DNA of 64,000 nt. It comes from Luteimonas saliphila. Its GTDB lineage: Bacteria > Pseudomonadota > Gammaproteobacteria > Xanthomonadales > Xanthomonadaceae. The notes under the pieces were generated by a model. That model had not been told where the DNA came from and did not search any database. It was given only the letters and a program-made list of their open reading frames with translations. The position numbers were made by a program, and so were the translations under genes. Positions 18,703 to 27,469 of the stretch are shown here, piece by piece; the stretch's first letter is position 1, and each line of letters starts with the position of its first letter. The DNA is taken from NCBI RefSeq assembly GCF_016774335.1, contig NZ_JAETWA010000014.1, positions 186,001-250,000 of the forward strand, in the 5' to 3' direction.

Positions 18703-19670
18703 ACGCGCCATTCGTCTCGGCCGACATCGGCGGCACCAATGCGCGCCTGGCGTGGGTGCGCCCGCGCGCCGATGACGGCATCGAGGTGCTCGCCCAGCGA
18801 CACTACCTGTGCGCGGCGCATCCCTCATTGCGCGAGATCCTGGCGGATTTCATGGGCGATGCCGGCGCTCCGGACGCGCTGGCGATCGCAGTCGCGGGGA
18901 TCGTCGATGGCGACGTGGTCGTCAGCCGCAACGTGCCCTGGCCGATCGACCTGGCCGACCTGCGCGCGGCGGGCTTCGCGCAGGTGGCGGCAGTGAACGA
19001 TTTCGTCGCGGTCGCGCACGCCTGGCAGTGCATGGACGACGCCGACACCCTGTTGCTGACACCCGGCGTCGCCGCGCCGGCGGAGCCGGGCACGAGCCTG
19101 CTGCTCGGCCCGGGCACCGGGCTCGGCGGCGCCCTGCGCGTGATCCGAGACGGTCGCGCGCTGGTGCTGCCCTGCGAACCGCAGCAGGTCTCGCTGGCGC
19201 CCGGAAACCTGCGCGAACTGGCGGTGCTCGCCCACTGGATGGGCGAGGGCGCGGGCCACGTCGGCGTCGGTCACGCGGTGTCCGGACCGGGCCTGTCGAA
19301 CCTCTATCGGGCGCTGTGCGCGATCGACGGCTTGGCCCCACGCTGGACGTCGTCGGACGAAGTCGTCGCGGCGGCGGACGCGGGCACCGATGCGCAGGCG
19401 GGCGAGGCGGTCGCGATGTTCTGCGGCATGCTCGGCAGCGTGGTCGGCGACCTTGCAATGGTGACCTCGGCGACGCGCGTATTCGTCGCCGGCGGCGTGC
19501 CGGCGAAGATCCGTCGGTGGCTGCTCGACAGCGCCTTCGCGCAGCGGATGGCGGACAAGGACGTCATGCGCCCGATGCTGGAACGGATCCCGGTGCGTCT
19601 GATCGAGAATCCGGACGTCGGGGTGATCGGTGCGGCGAGCTGGTTCCTGCAGCGCAACGCGAACGGCTGA
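18699..19670 (+). CDS. Glucokinase, Glk family (first of two)
   Basis: 323 residues of the Glk family (ATP-dependent glucose kinase, cytoplasm). The phosphate-binding motif D-I-G-G-T-N-A-R is at residues 9-16, G-P-G-T-G-L-G-G near 140, and the catalytic Asp in N-D-F-V-A-V near 105. The start is TTG, overlapping the cutC stop as TTGA, with GATGAGG upstream; no ATG fits. A second Glk-family gene lies at 54861 in the Entner-Doudoroff operon. This copy is in the mannoside island, so its true sugar could be glucose or another hexose. Confidence 0.85.
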   Translation: MNAPFVSADIGGTNARLAWVRPRADDGIEVLAQRHYLCAAHPSLREILADFMGDAGAPDALAIAVAGIVDGDVVVSRNVPWPIDLADLRAAGFAQVAAVNDFVAVAHAWQCMDDADTLLLTPGVAAPAEPGTSLLLGPGTGLGGALRVIRDGRALVLPCEPQQVSLAPGNLRELAVLAHWMGEGAGHVGVGHAVSGPGLSNLYRALCAIDGLAPRWTSSDEVVAAADAGTDAQAGEAVAMFCGMLGSVVGDLAMVTSATRVFVAGGVPAKIRRWLLDSAFAQRMADKDVMRPMLERIPVRLIENPDVGVIGAASWFLQRNANG

Positions 19671-19756
19671 GCACTGCGTACGACCTTCCCGACCCTGGGT
19701 CGTGAAAACGGCACTGCGGACGCGCCGGATGCGCATCCGTGGTTCGCGGACCCTGC

Positions 19757-20752
19757 CTACGCGGCGGTCGCCGTGTCGGCGAGCAGGGCGCTGGCTTCCT
19801 CGTGCGTGGGCAAGGCCGCAAACGCGCCGTGGCGTGTGACCGCCAGCGCGCCGCAGGCGGAGGCGTAGCGCAACCACCGTTCGATCCCGGGCAGGTCCGA
19901 GAGGAATGCGTCGAAACTCGCGGCGTCGATGCCGTCGCGCTGCAACTGCACCAGCAGGCCGCCGGTGAAGGCGTCGCCGGCGGCGGTGGTATCGACCGGG
20001 CGCACCAACAGGGCCGGCAGCTCGCCACGGGCGGCGCGCGTGGACCAGCGCATCGGCGCCGATCCGTCGGTCACCACCACCACGCGCGCATGCCGCAGCA
20101 ATCGTGCGATGACGGCGTCCTCGTCCTGATGGCCATCGCGCCTGAGGTGGTCGAGTTCCTCGCGCGACAGCTTCACCAGGTCCGCGGCTTCCAGTGCCTG
20201 CCGCAGCACCTGAAACGACGGTTCGCCCTGCGGCCACAACGCCGGGCGCAGGTTGAGGTCGACGCTCAGCAGCGCGCCCGCGGCGCGCGCCATGGCCATG
20301 CCCGCCAGCGTGGCGGTCGCGATGTCGGGGTCGGTCAGGCTGTTGCTGCAGGCGTGGAAGATGCTGGCACTCGCCATGCAGGCGGGATCGAAGTCGCTGG
20401 CGCGGAACAGCAGGTCCGCCGCCGGCGGGCGGTAGAAGCTGAAACTGCGCTCGCCCTGGTCGTCCAGCGAAACGAACGCCAGCGCGGTATTGGCCTGCGG
20501 GGTCCTGCGGACGAAGCGGACCCCGGCACCGGCCTCGCGCAGGCTCTCGAGCAGGAAGTCGCCGAACATGTCGTTCGCGAGCATGCCGACGAATTCGCTG
20601 CGGCCGCCGAGCCTGGCGATGGCGACCGCGGCATTCGCCGGCGCGCCACCTGCGAACTGCCGGAACACGCGCGCCTCGCCCGCGTCCGCGGGGGTCGCGA
20701 GGAAATCGATCAGTGCTTCGCCGAAGCAGACGATGGTGTGGTCCCTGCTCAA
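19757..20752 (-). CDS. PfkB-family fructokinase
   Basis: 331-residue ribokinase-fold sugar kinase. The first PfkB signature region G-G-A-P-A-N-A-A is at 35-42. The second, D-T-T-A-A-G-D-A-F-T-G-G, starts at 254, with Asp260 as the catalytic base. Overall wording matches bacterial fructokinases, giving fructose 6-phosphate. The start is TTG at 20752; the nearest upstream ATG is out of frame and stops at once. It lies 48 bp after the LacI gene on the same strand, so the two are probably cotranscribed. It would complete mannose to fructose to fructose 6-phosphate with the AGE isomerase. Confidence 0.87.
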   Translation of the reverse strand: MSRDHTIVCFGEALIDFLATPADAGEARVFRQFAGGAPANAAVAIARLGGRSEFVGMLANDMFGDFLLESLREAGAGVRFVRRTPQANTALAFVSLDDQGERSFSFYRPPAADLLFRASDFDPACMASASIFHACSNSLTDPDIATATLAGMAMARAAGALLSVDLNLRPALWPQGEPSFQVLRQALEAADLVKLSREELDHLRRDGHQDEDAVIARLLRHARVVVVTDGSAPMRWSTRAARGELPALLVRPVDTTAAGDAFTGGLLVQLQRDGIDAASFDAFLSDLPGIERWLRYASACGALAVTRHGAFAALPTHEEASALLADTATAA

Positions 20753-20800
20753 AACTGTGCCCTGTGCATTGGTGGCGTGGTCCGGCCTTGCGCGCGCGAG

Positions 20801-21838
20801 TCAGTCGGCGACGGCCGGCGTGCTCTCCCGCTCGGTGAGGTGGACCGGAGCGATCACGCGGCGCCCGGGCAGCGACGGCGCGGCGGCGCGTTGCAGCAGC
20901 AGTTCGGCCGCCTGGCGGCCGCGTTCGCGCGGTGCGGCGCTCACCGTGGTCAGCGGCGGGATGCCGACCGCCGCCTCCGGGATGTCGTCGAAGCCGGTGA
21001 TGGCGAAATCCTCGCCGGGCCTGCGTCCGAGCCGTACGAGCCCGAGCATCAGGCCGAGCGCGACGGCGTCGTTGTAGCAGACCGCCGCGGTCGGCGCAGG
21101 GTCGAGCGCGAGCAGAGCATCGGCCCGCGCGTTGGCCTCGAGCCGGGTCGGCGCGGTCTCGATCAGCCACGACGCCTGCGGCCCGATCCCCGCTCCGCGC
21201 AGCGCGTCCTGGTAGCCGAGCCGGCGCTCGCGGCAGGAACTCGAACTGGCATGGCCGCCGAAGAACGCGATGCGGCGGTGGCCCAGTGCCAGCAGGCGCG
21301 CGGTGGCGGCACGGGCACCGGCGCGGTTGTCCAGGCCGAGGAAATCGTATTCGAACCCGGTGCTCTCCGGGCCGGTCAGCGCACGGTTGAACACCAGCAG
21401 CGGCATCTGGCGGCCGATGGAAAGTTCCACGTCGGCAACACTGCTCGATTCGGCGGGCGAGAGAATGATGCCGGCGGGGTGGTGCTCCATCAGCGAGCCC
21501 AGGACCTGCCGCTGTCGCGCCGGGGATTCGTTGCTGCTGCCGAGCAGGGTGACGAAGCCCTTCGCGCCGAGCGCCTCGTCCACGCCGGCGGCGAACTCGG
21601 CGAAGAACGGGTTGGACAGGTCGTTGATCACCAGTGCCACCGCGCTGGATACGCGCTGGCGCAGGTTGGCCGCGGCACGGTTGTAGACGTAGCCCTGCCG
21701 CAGCATCTCCGCCTCGACCAGGGCGCGGGTGTCCGTATGCACAAGCGGGCTGCCGCGCAACACCAGCGACACCGTCGCGCGAGACACGCCGCAGGCGCGC
21801 GCGATATCGTTCAAGGTGATCCTGCGACGCTTTTCCAA
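20801..21838 (-). CDS. LacI-family regulator of the mannoside island
   Basis: About 345 residues. The N-terminal helix-turn-helix reads T-L-N-D-I-A-R-A-C-G-V-S-R-A-T-V-S, followed by the hinge helix region (N-R-A-A-A-N-L-R) and a periplasmic-binding-protein-like sensor domain. Start choice: TTG at 21838 gives LEKRRRITLNDIA, which fits the family. Upstream ATGs at 21877 and 21943 would place the operator at 21854-21869 inside the coding region. With the TTG start, the operator sits 15 bp in front of the gene, pointing to autoregulation. The ligand is unknown; mannose or a mannoside is the natural guess. Confidence 0.88.
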   Translation of the reverse strand: MEKRRRITLNDIARACGVSRATVSLVLRGSPLVHTDTRALVEAEMLRQGYVYNRAAANLRQRVSSAVALVINDLSNPFFAEFAAGVDEALGAKGFVTLLGSSNESPARQRQVLGSLMEHHPAGIILSPAESSSVADVELSIGRQMPLLVFNRALTGPESTGFEYDFLGLDNRAGARAATARLLALGHRRIAFFGGHASSSSCRERRLGYQDALRGAGIGPQASWLIETAPTRLEANARADALLALDPAPTAAVCYNDAVALGLMLGLVRLGRRPGEDFAITGFDDIPEAAVGIPPLTTVSAAPRERGRQAAELLLQRAAAPSLPGRRVIAPVHLTERESTPAVAD

Positions 21839-21853
21839 ACCGTCCCCACCGCG

Positions 21854-21869
21854 TTTAGATCGATCCAAG
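21854..21869. promoter_or_regulatory. LacI-family operator in front of the LacI gene
   Basis: TTTAGATCGATCCAAG, two changes from the perfect palindrome at 17500. It is 15 bp upstream of the chosen TTG start and probably serves autoregulation of the LacI-fructokinase unit. Confidence 0.72.
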
Positions 21870-21956
21870 GCCCGCATCCTGCGGCATCCTCGGGAACGCT
21901 GCAAGCACGGGGCGATGGTGCAGGGCAGCATGAAAATCGCCAAGGAGTGTGGTCAA

Positions 21957-21972
21957 TTTAGATCGTTCCAAA
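21957..21972. promoter_or_regulatory. LacI-family operator upstream of second GH92 gene
   Basis: TTTAGATCGTTCCAAA, two changes from consensus. It lies in the 187-bp divergent region between the LacI and GH92 genes. Confidence 0.7.
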
Positions 21973-21986
21973 TCGGAAAAATTTCG

Positions 21987-22002
21987 ATTTGATCGATCCA
22001 AA
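21987..22002. promoter_or_regulatory. LacI-family operator, second site upstream of GH92
   Basis: ATTTGATCGATCCAAA keeps the right half-site exactly. Its centre is 30 bp (about three helical turns) from that of the site at 21957, so two repressors could bind the same face of the DNA. It ends 23 bp before the GH92 start. Confidence 0.7.
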
Positions 22003-22025
22003 CCACTGACCGGAGACCTCCCCCC

Positions 22026-24593
22026 ATGGCCGCCGCCGAGCGCCGCATTCCTTTCCCCCCGCCCGTCTCCGCTTCTCCCATGGCGCCTGCAGCCGACTGC
22101 CGCGGCGCCTTTGGTCCGGTCCCCGCCGGGCCTTCTTTCTTCCCCGGCGCGCGGGCCCGGCGTCGCACCCTGACCGGTATCGCGGCGATCGTGCTGGCCT
22201 GCACATGGCCGGTTGCGCAGGTCGCGGCGGCACCGGCGCTGCCGGCCGAGGCGGTCAACACCTTCATCGGCACCAAGGACGACGGCAACACCTTCCCCGG
22301 CGCCTCGGCGCCGTTCGGCAAGATCCAGGTGAGCCCGATCGGTTCGCATTACTCGGGATGGCGCTACGACGATCCGCAGATCCGCGGCTTCGGCCATTCC
22401 TTCATCTCCGGCGCTGGCTGCTGGGAGCAGGGCGGGCAGGTGTCGGTGCTGCCGGTCACCGGCACGATCGCACCGGGCGGCGATTTCGACACGAAGGACG
22501 CCAAGGCCTTCGACCAGCGCCAGTACGGTGCCCGCTACACGCACGAGGTAGAAGTGGGGCAGGCCGGCTATTACCGCGTGCGCCTGACCGACTACGGCGG
22601 CATCGACGCCGAAGCCACCGCGCGGGTGCGCGCCGCGGCCGAGCGCTATACGTTCCCGGCCCGCGCGCGCGAGGGCCACGTACTGGTGAATCTCGGTCAG
22701 GCGAACGAGCGCCATGCGGTCACGGGCAGCGCGATCGAGATCATCGGCGACCGGGTGGTCGAAGGTCGCGTTACCACCAGGAGCTTCTGCGGCGGGCACC
22801 AGTACACCACCTGGTTCCGGCTGGAGTTCGACCGGCCATTCGAAGCTCATGGCGTCTGGGGCGAAGCGGGTGGACTGCCCGGCGCGCGCCACAACATGGA
22901 AGGCGAGGCGAAGCCGAACGGCGCGTGGCTCAGCTTCGACACCGGCGAGGACCGCGCGGTCACCATCGTCTCGGCGATCTCGCATGTCGACGCCGAGGGT
23001 GCGCGCACCAACCTGCGTGCCGATGGCATGGACGATGGCCGGCTGCTGGGATTCGACGCCATGCGCGCGCACGCGACGCAGGCGTGGAACCGGGAATTGC
23101 GCAGCGTTCGCGTCGAGGGCGCGGATGCCGACGACGTCGCGGTGTTCTACACCGCGCTCTACCACGCGCTGCTGCAGCCGATGACCGGCAGCGACGCCGA
23201 CGGCCGCTATCGCGGCTACGACAACCGCATCCATCGCGCCGAGGGCTGGACGTACCACGAGTACCTGTCGCTGTGGGACACCTACCGCAGCCAGAACCAG
23301 TTGCTCGCCCTGCTGCGTCCGCGGCAGGCGCGCGACATCGCGCGCTCGGTGCTCGCCATCCACGAACAGGGCGGCTGGCTGCCGCGCTGGGGCTACGCCA
23401 GCTTCGAGACCAACATCATGACCGGTGATCCAGTCACGCCGTTCCTGGTCGACCTGTGGCGCCTGGGCGCGCTCGAGGGGCGCGAGGCGCAGGCGTACGC
23501 CGCGCTGCGCCAGAACGCTTTCGGCGAGCCGCCGCAGAACTCGCGCCACGCCGGCCGCTCGGGCAACGCGCGCTACCTCGCCGACGGCTTCGTGCAGTAC
23601 GACCGCACCTGGCCGTCGAAGGGCATGGACGTCGATCCGCACCATGGCGGCTCGGCCACGCTCGAGTACGCGCTGGCCGACTGCTCGCTGGCGCAGATGG
23701 CCCAGGCGCTGGGGAAGCGCGACGACGCCCGGGTGCTGCTGCAGCGTGGCGGGAACTGGCGCAAGGTGTGGGACCCCGACGTGCGCGACACGCACACCGG
23801 CTTCACCGGTTTCCCGCGCCCGCGCATCGACGACGGCAGCTGGTACCAGCCGGCCGACGACCACTACAGCCCGCGCTCGCATCACGGCTTCCACGAGGGC
23901 ACCGCCTGGCAGTACCAGTGGCTGGTGCAGCAGGACGTGCCCGGCCTGGTGCAGGCGATGCACGGCCGCGACCAGGCATTGCGCCGGCTCGATGCCTTCT
24001 TCGCCCTCGACGCGCTGCGCGCCGATCCCGCCGCGGCCGCGCGCAAGGACTGGGTGGTCGGCCCGTACAGCTAATACAACCAGTTCCGCTACAACCCCAA
24101 CAACGAGCCCGACCTGCACGCGCCGTGGATCTACACGCTGCTCGGCGAGCCGTGGAAGACCTCGACCGTGCTGCATGCGGCGCAGACGCTGTTCACCAAC
24201 GCACCCAACGGCGTGACCGGAAACGACGACCTGGGCACGATGTCGGCCTGGTACCTGTTCAGCGCGATCGGGCTGTATCCGGTGACGCCCGGCACGGGGC
24301 AGTTCGTGCTGCATGCGCCGCGTTTCGAGCGGGTGGAACTGGACCTGGGCGAAGGCCGCACGCTGCGCATCCAGGCTCCCGGCGCCGGCGACGGCCAGCT
24401 GCGGTTCGTCGCGTCCGCGAGTTTCGATGGACAGCCGCAGTCGCGGGTGTGGCTGGACTGGGAGCAGCTGCGCGAGGGCGGCGAACTCGCGTTCTCGCTC
24501 ACCGGCGACGCGCCGGCGGCGGCCTGGGGTGCCCGCGCGGAGGATCTTCCACCTGCGGCCTGCGCGACGGACCCGGAAACGCTGCGCTGGTGA
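22026..24593 (+). pseudogene. GH92 alpha-mannosidase interrupted by one in-frame TAA
   Basis: The reading frame codes for a GH92 mannosidase of about 855 codons, but codon 683 (24072-24074) is TAA in the context G-P-Y-S-[stop]-Y-N-Q-F-R-Y-N-P-N-N-E-P. The frame continues without shift through 173 more codons that include the essential G-N-D-D-L-G-T-M-S-A-W-Y (near 735-742) and stops at 24593. A tyrosine codon (TAC or TAT) one base away would fit homologs. An N-terminal stretch of about 48 residues precedes a signal peptide (A-R-R-R-T-L-T-G...V-A-A-A), possibly Tat type. GGAGACC precedes the ATG. It may be a recent pseudogene, a sequencing error or a readthrough case; a GTG at 24168 has no ribosome site. 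Confidence 0.88.
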
Positions 24594-24737
24594 GCGCGCG
24601 CCGAGGACCGCCGCCAGCATCCTGGGCGGCCGGTCCGCAGGAATTGCGTTTGCGGCAGTGCCGCCTCGGGCGCCACGCGCGATGATCCATGCGCGGCGTT
24701 CCGGGGCAGGGCCTTCCCGGCCCGCCACGATGTCGCT

Positions 24738-25748
24738 TCAGCGCAGGCTGGGCGCCTCCACCAGGCGCGAACCGCTGGCGGTCCGGATCGCGAAGTTGAA
24801 ACCCGGCTGCAGCGAGTAGCCGCCCAGCGCGCCGTCGCTGCGCAAGGCGACGAAGGCCATTTGCAGGTCGTCTCGCGACGCCGGATGCCGGCGCGCGATG
24901 CGTTCGACCGCTTCGCGGCAGGCCTGCTCGGGCGAGCGCCCATGGCGCATCAGTTCCACCACCGTGTGCGAGCCGCAGATCCGCAGGCATTCCTCGCCCA
25001 CGCCGGTGGCGGTGGCGGCGCCGACCTCGCCGTCGACGAACAGGCCCGCGCCGCTGATGGGCGAATCGCCGACGCGGCCGCGCATCTTGAATGCCATGCC
25101 GCTGGTGGTGCAGGCGCCGGCCAAGTGCCCCGCACCGTCGAGCGCGAGGATGCCGATGGTGTCGTGGTTGGTCTCGCCACCCGGCAGTTCGCCGGGCATA
25201 CGGTAGCGGTTGCTGCGTTCGATGTTCGGTTGCGGGCGGTACTCGGCGGTCTCTTGCCACTGCCGCCACGCCGCTGCCGCCTCGGGCGTCAGCAGGTCCT
25301 GCCGCTCGAACCCTTCCGCCAGCGCGAACTGCAGGGCGCCTTCGCCCACCAGCAGCACGTGCGGCGTCTTCTCCATCACCCGGCGCGCGACCGACACCGC
25401 GTGCACGATCTCCTCCAGGCACGCCACGGAACCGAGATTGCCGAGGTGGTCCATCACGCAGGCATCGAGCGTCACGTGGCCGTCGCGGTCCGGATAGCCG
25501 CCCAGGCCGACCGAGTGGTTGTCTGGATCGGCTTCGGGGACTCTCGCCCCGGCCTCGACCGCGTCGAGCGCGCTGCCGCGGCTTTCCAGGACCTGCCATG
25601 CCGCGGCATTGGCCGTTTCGCCGAAATTCCAGGTCGACACCACGACCGGTTGGCTGCCGGGCGCTATCCCGGACGCCGCGGCGGCAGGAAGCGCGGGAAG
25701 CGCGGCGGTCAGACCAAGCAGTCGCAGGAAGTCGCGGCGAAGAGGCAT
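24738..25748 (-). CDS. N4-(beta-N-acetylglucosaminyl)-L-asparaginase (glycosylasparaginase)
   Basis: 336-residue Ntn-hydrolase that cleaves the GlcNAc-Asn bond of N-glycans. The autoprocessing site and nucleophile are Thr197 in N-H-D-T-I-G-I; T-S-G-M-A-F-K-M-R-G-R-V-G-D-S-P follows, matching glycosylasparaginase substrate-site sequence. The N-terminus M-P-L-R-R-D-F-L-R-L-L-G is a Tat signal with a hydrophobic stretch to about residue 27, so the enzyme is exported folded. The ATG at 25748 is chosen because it begins this signal. It is convergent with the broken GH92 gene. Its presence argues that the island targets N-glycans rather than plain mannan. Confidence 0.92.
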   Translation of the reverse strand: MPLRRDFLRLLGLTAALPALPAAAASGIAPGSQPVVVSTWNFGETANAAAWQVLESRGSALDAVEAGARVPEADPDNHSVGLGGYPDRDGHVTLDACVMDHLGNLGSVACLEEIVHAVSVARRVMEKTPHVLLVGEGALQFALAEGFERQDLLTPEAAAAWRQWQETAEYRPQPNIERSNRYRMPGELPGGETNHDTIGILALDGAGHLAGACTTSGMAFKMRGRVGDSPISGAGLFVDGEVGAATATGVGEECLRICGSHTVVELMRHGRSPEQACREAVERIARRHPASRDDLQMAFVALRSDGALGGYSLQPGFNFAIRTASGSRLVEAPSLR

Positions 25749-25978
25749 GGGGATCGGATTTCCCGGGACGGTTGGCAGTGATCGATGCGCTTCACGCCAC
25801 GATACCGCACGCGGTAAACATGTCTGCGCAATCGCATCATGCGCGACCACCGCCGGTCGCCGGTCGACGGTGTGCGAGTTGCAGTGGCCCTGCCTTGTCC
25901 TTCAGGCATGCCGGCCGTGGGCAGGGAAAGCGCGCAGGCCCATGGCCGGAACTTCGACGAAGCCCGGCCTCGCCTGTC

Positions 25979-27469
25979 TCAGCGATTGCCACCGCGCGGA
26001 CCGCGATTGCCACCGCCGGGGCGGGGTCCCTTGCCTGGGCCTTTCGGACGGTTCTGTCCGCCGGCCGGTCGCGGACCGCCGGGACGCGGGCCGCGTGGAC
26101 GCGCGTAGGGGCTGAACGCATCCGGTGAGGCATGGTCCGAAGGGAACGTCGGCGCACTGTCCGGATGGCCATAGGGACGCGCCGCCTGGTTGCGGGGACC
26201 CTTGCCGGCGCCCGGACCCTGTCCCTGGCCCGGCCCGCGGCGGTTCTTGTTGAACGGCTTCTTCGGTCCGCGGCCATCGGCGTTGCGGTGGCCGGCCGGG
26301 CCGGTGTCCACGCCCTCGGGCACGTACCAGGTGCGGAACGCGGCGGGGTTGCCGTCGGGCAGCGCCTGCGGACCCTTCTGCTTGCGCTGCTTGAACGGCT
26401 TCTGCGACTGCTTCGCCGCCTGTTCGCCGCTGACCGTGAGGCCGCCATGCGGCTTCTTGCCGCCGCGGCCGCGACGATCCTCGCGCACGTGGTCGAAGCG
26501 GCGCAGTTCGCGGCCCTCGTCGGCGGTGTTGTGGCCGTTGACGTAGCCCTGCGGGCGGCGGTCGCCGGTCAGGTGCACGGTCGCCTTGGCCGCCTTGCGC
26601 TGGCCGATCACCGGCAGCAGGGTGAGCGCCGGCGGCGGGCCTTCCTCGAGCTTCAGTTCCTTGCGCAGCGTTTCGACCTGGGCATCGGGCAGCTCCTGCG
26701 ACTGGCCGCGCAGCAGCGTCTGCGGCAGCGAAACCTTGCCGTAGCGGATGCGCTTGAGCCGGCTGACCTGGCAGCCCTGCGATTCCCACAGCCGGCGCAC
26801 CTCGCGGTTGCGGCCTTCCTTGAGCAGCACCTGGAACCATTCGTTGGAATCGGTGCCGCCGATGCGCTTGATCTCGTCGAACTTCGCCGGGCCGTCCTCG
26901 AGCGCGACGCCGCGCTGCAGCCGGTCGACGATCTTGTCGGACACCGTCTCTTCCCCCTCGGGCGCACGCACGCGGCAGACGTACTCGCGTTCGACCTCGT
27001 AGGAGGGATGCATCATCGCGTTGGCCAGCTCGCCGTCGGTGGTGAGCAGCAGCAGGCCGGTGGTGTTGATGTCCAGGCGCCCGATCGCGATCCAGCGCGC
27101 GCCCTTGAGCGCGGGCAGCGATTCGAAGATGGTCGGCCGGCCTTCGGGATCCTCGCGCGTGGTGACTTCGCCCTCAGGCTTGTTGTACATCAGCACGCGC
27201 GCCGGTTCGGCCAGCGCGCTGGCGACGAACTGGCGGCCGTCGATCTCGACGCGGTCGCCGCCCTTGACCGACATGCCGGTCTGCGCGATCTCGCCGTTGA
27301 CCTTCACCAGGCCGTCGGCGATGCGCTGCTCGAGCGCGCGGCGCGAGCCGAGCCCGGCCTGCGCCAGCACCTTGTGCAGCCGCTCCTCGAGCCGCGGCGC
27401 TTCGGCGGCCTTGTCTTCGCCGCGCTTGAGCGACAGTTTGCGGCTGGCGGCGGGGTGTTGCTCAGTCAT
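25979..27469 (-). CDS. rluB: 23S rRNA pseudouridine synthase RluB family, long basic tail
   Basis: Makes pseudouridine in 23S rRNA (position 2605 in E. coli). An S4 RNA-binding domain spans about residues 28-85. The catalytic Asp133 is in G-R-L-D-I-N-T-T-G. The synthase fold ends near residue 300, and the last roughly 195 residues are low-complexity, rich in Gly, Arg, Pro, Gln and Lys (repeats like G-P-G-Q-G-Q-G-P-G and R-G-P-R-P-G-G-P-R-P). The total of 496 residues compares with 291 in E. coli. Its start overlaps the end of scpB by 8 nt. The tail looks disordered and RNA-binding. Confidence 0.93.
   Translation of the reverse strand: MTEQHPAASRKLSLKRGEDKAAEAPRLEERLHKVLAQAGLGSRRALEQRIADGLVKVNGEIAQTGMSVKGGDRVEIDGRQFVASALAEPARVLMYNKPEGEVTTREDPEGRPTIFESLPALKGARWIAIGRLDINTTGLLLLTTDGELANAMMHPSYEVEREYVCRVRAPEGEETVSDKIVDRLQRGVALEDGPAKFDEIKRIGGTDSNEWFQVLLKEGRNREVRRLWESQGCQVSRLKRIRYGKVSLPQTLLRGQSQELPDAQVETLRKELKLEEGPPPALTLLPVIGQRKAAKATVHLTGDRRPQGYVNGHNTADEGRELRRFDHVREDRRGRGGKKPHGGLTVSGEQAAKQSQKPFKQRKQKGPQALPDGNPAAFRTWYVPEGVDTGPAGHRNADGRGPKKPFNKNRRGPGQGQGPGAGKGPRNQAARPYGHPDSAPTFPSDHASPDAFSPYARPRGPRPGGPRPAGGQNRPKGPGKGPRPGGGNRGPRGGNR

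Noticed and set aside
21839..21943. N-terminal extension of the first LacI protein to 21943 or 21877
   Set aside because: It would place the operator in the coding region, and the extra residues are unlike any LacI N-terminus.
24168..24593. Separate gene for the C-terminal part of GH92
   Set aside because: It is in the same frame as the upstream part, starts at an internal GTG with no ribosome site and lacks any export signal.
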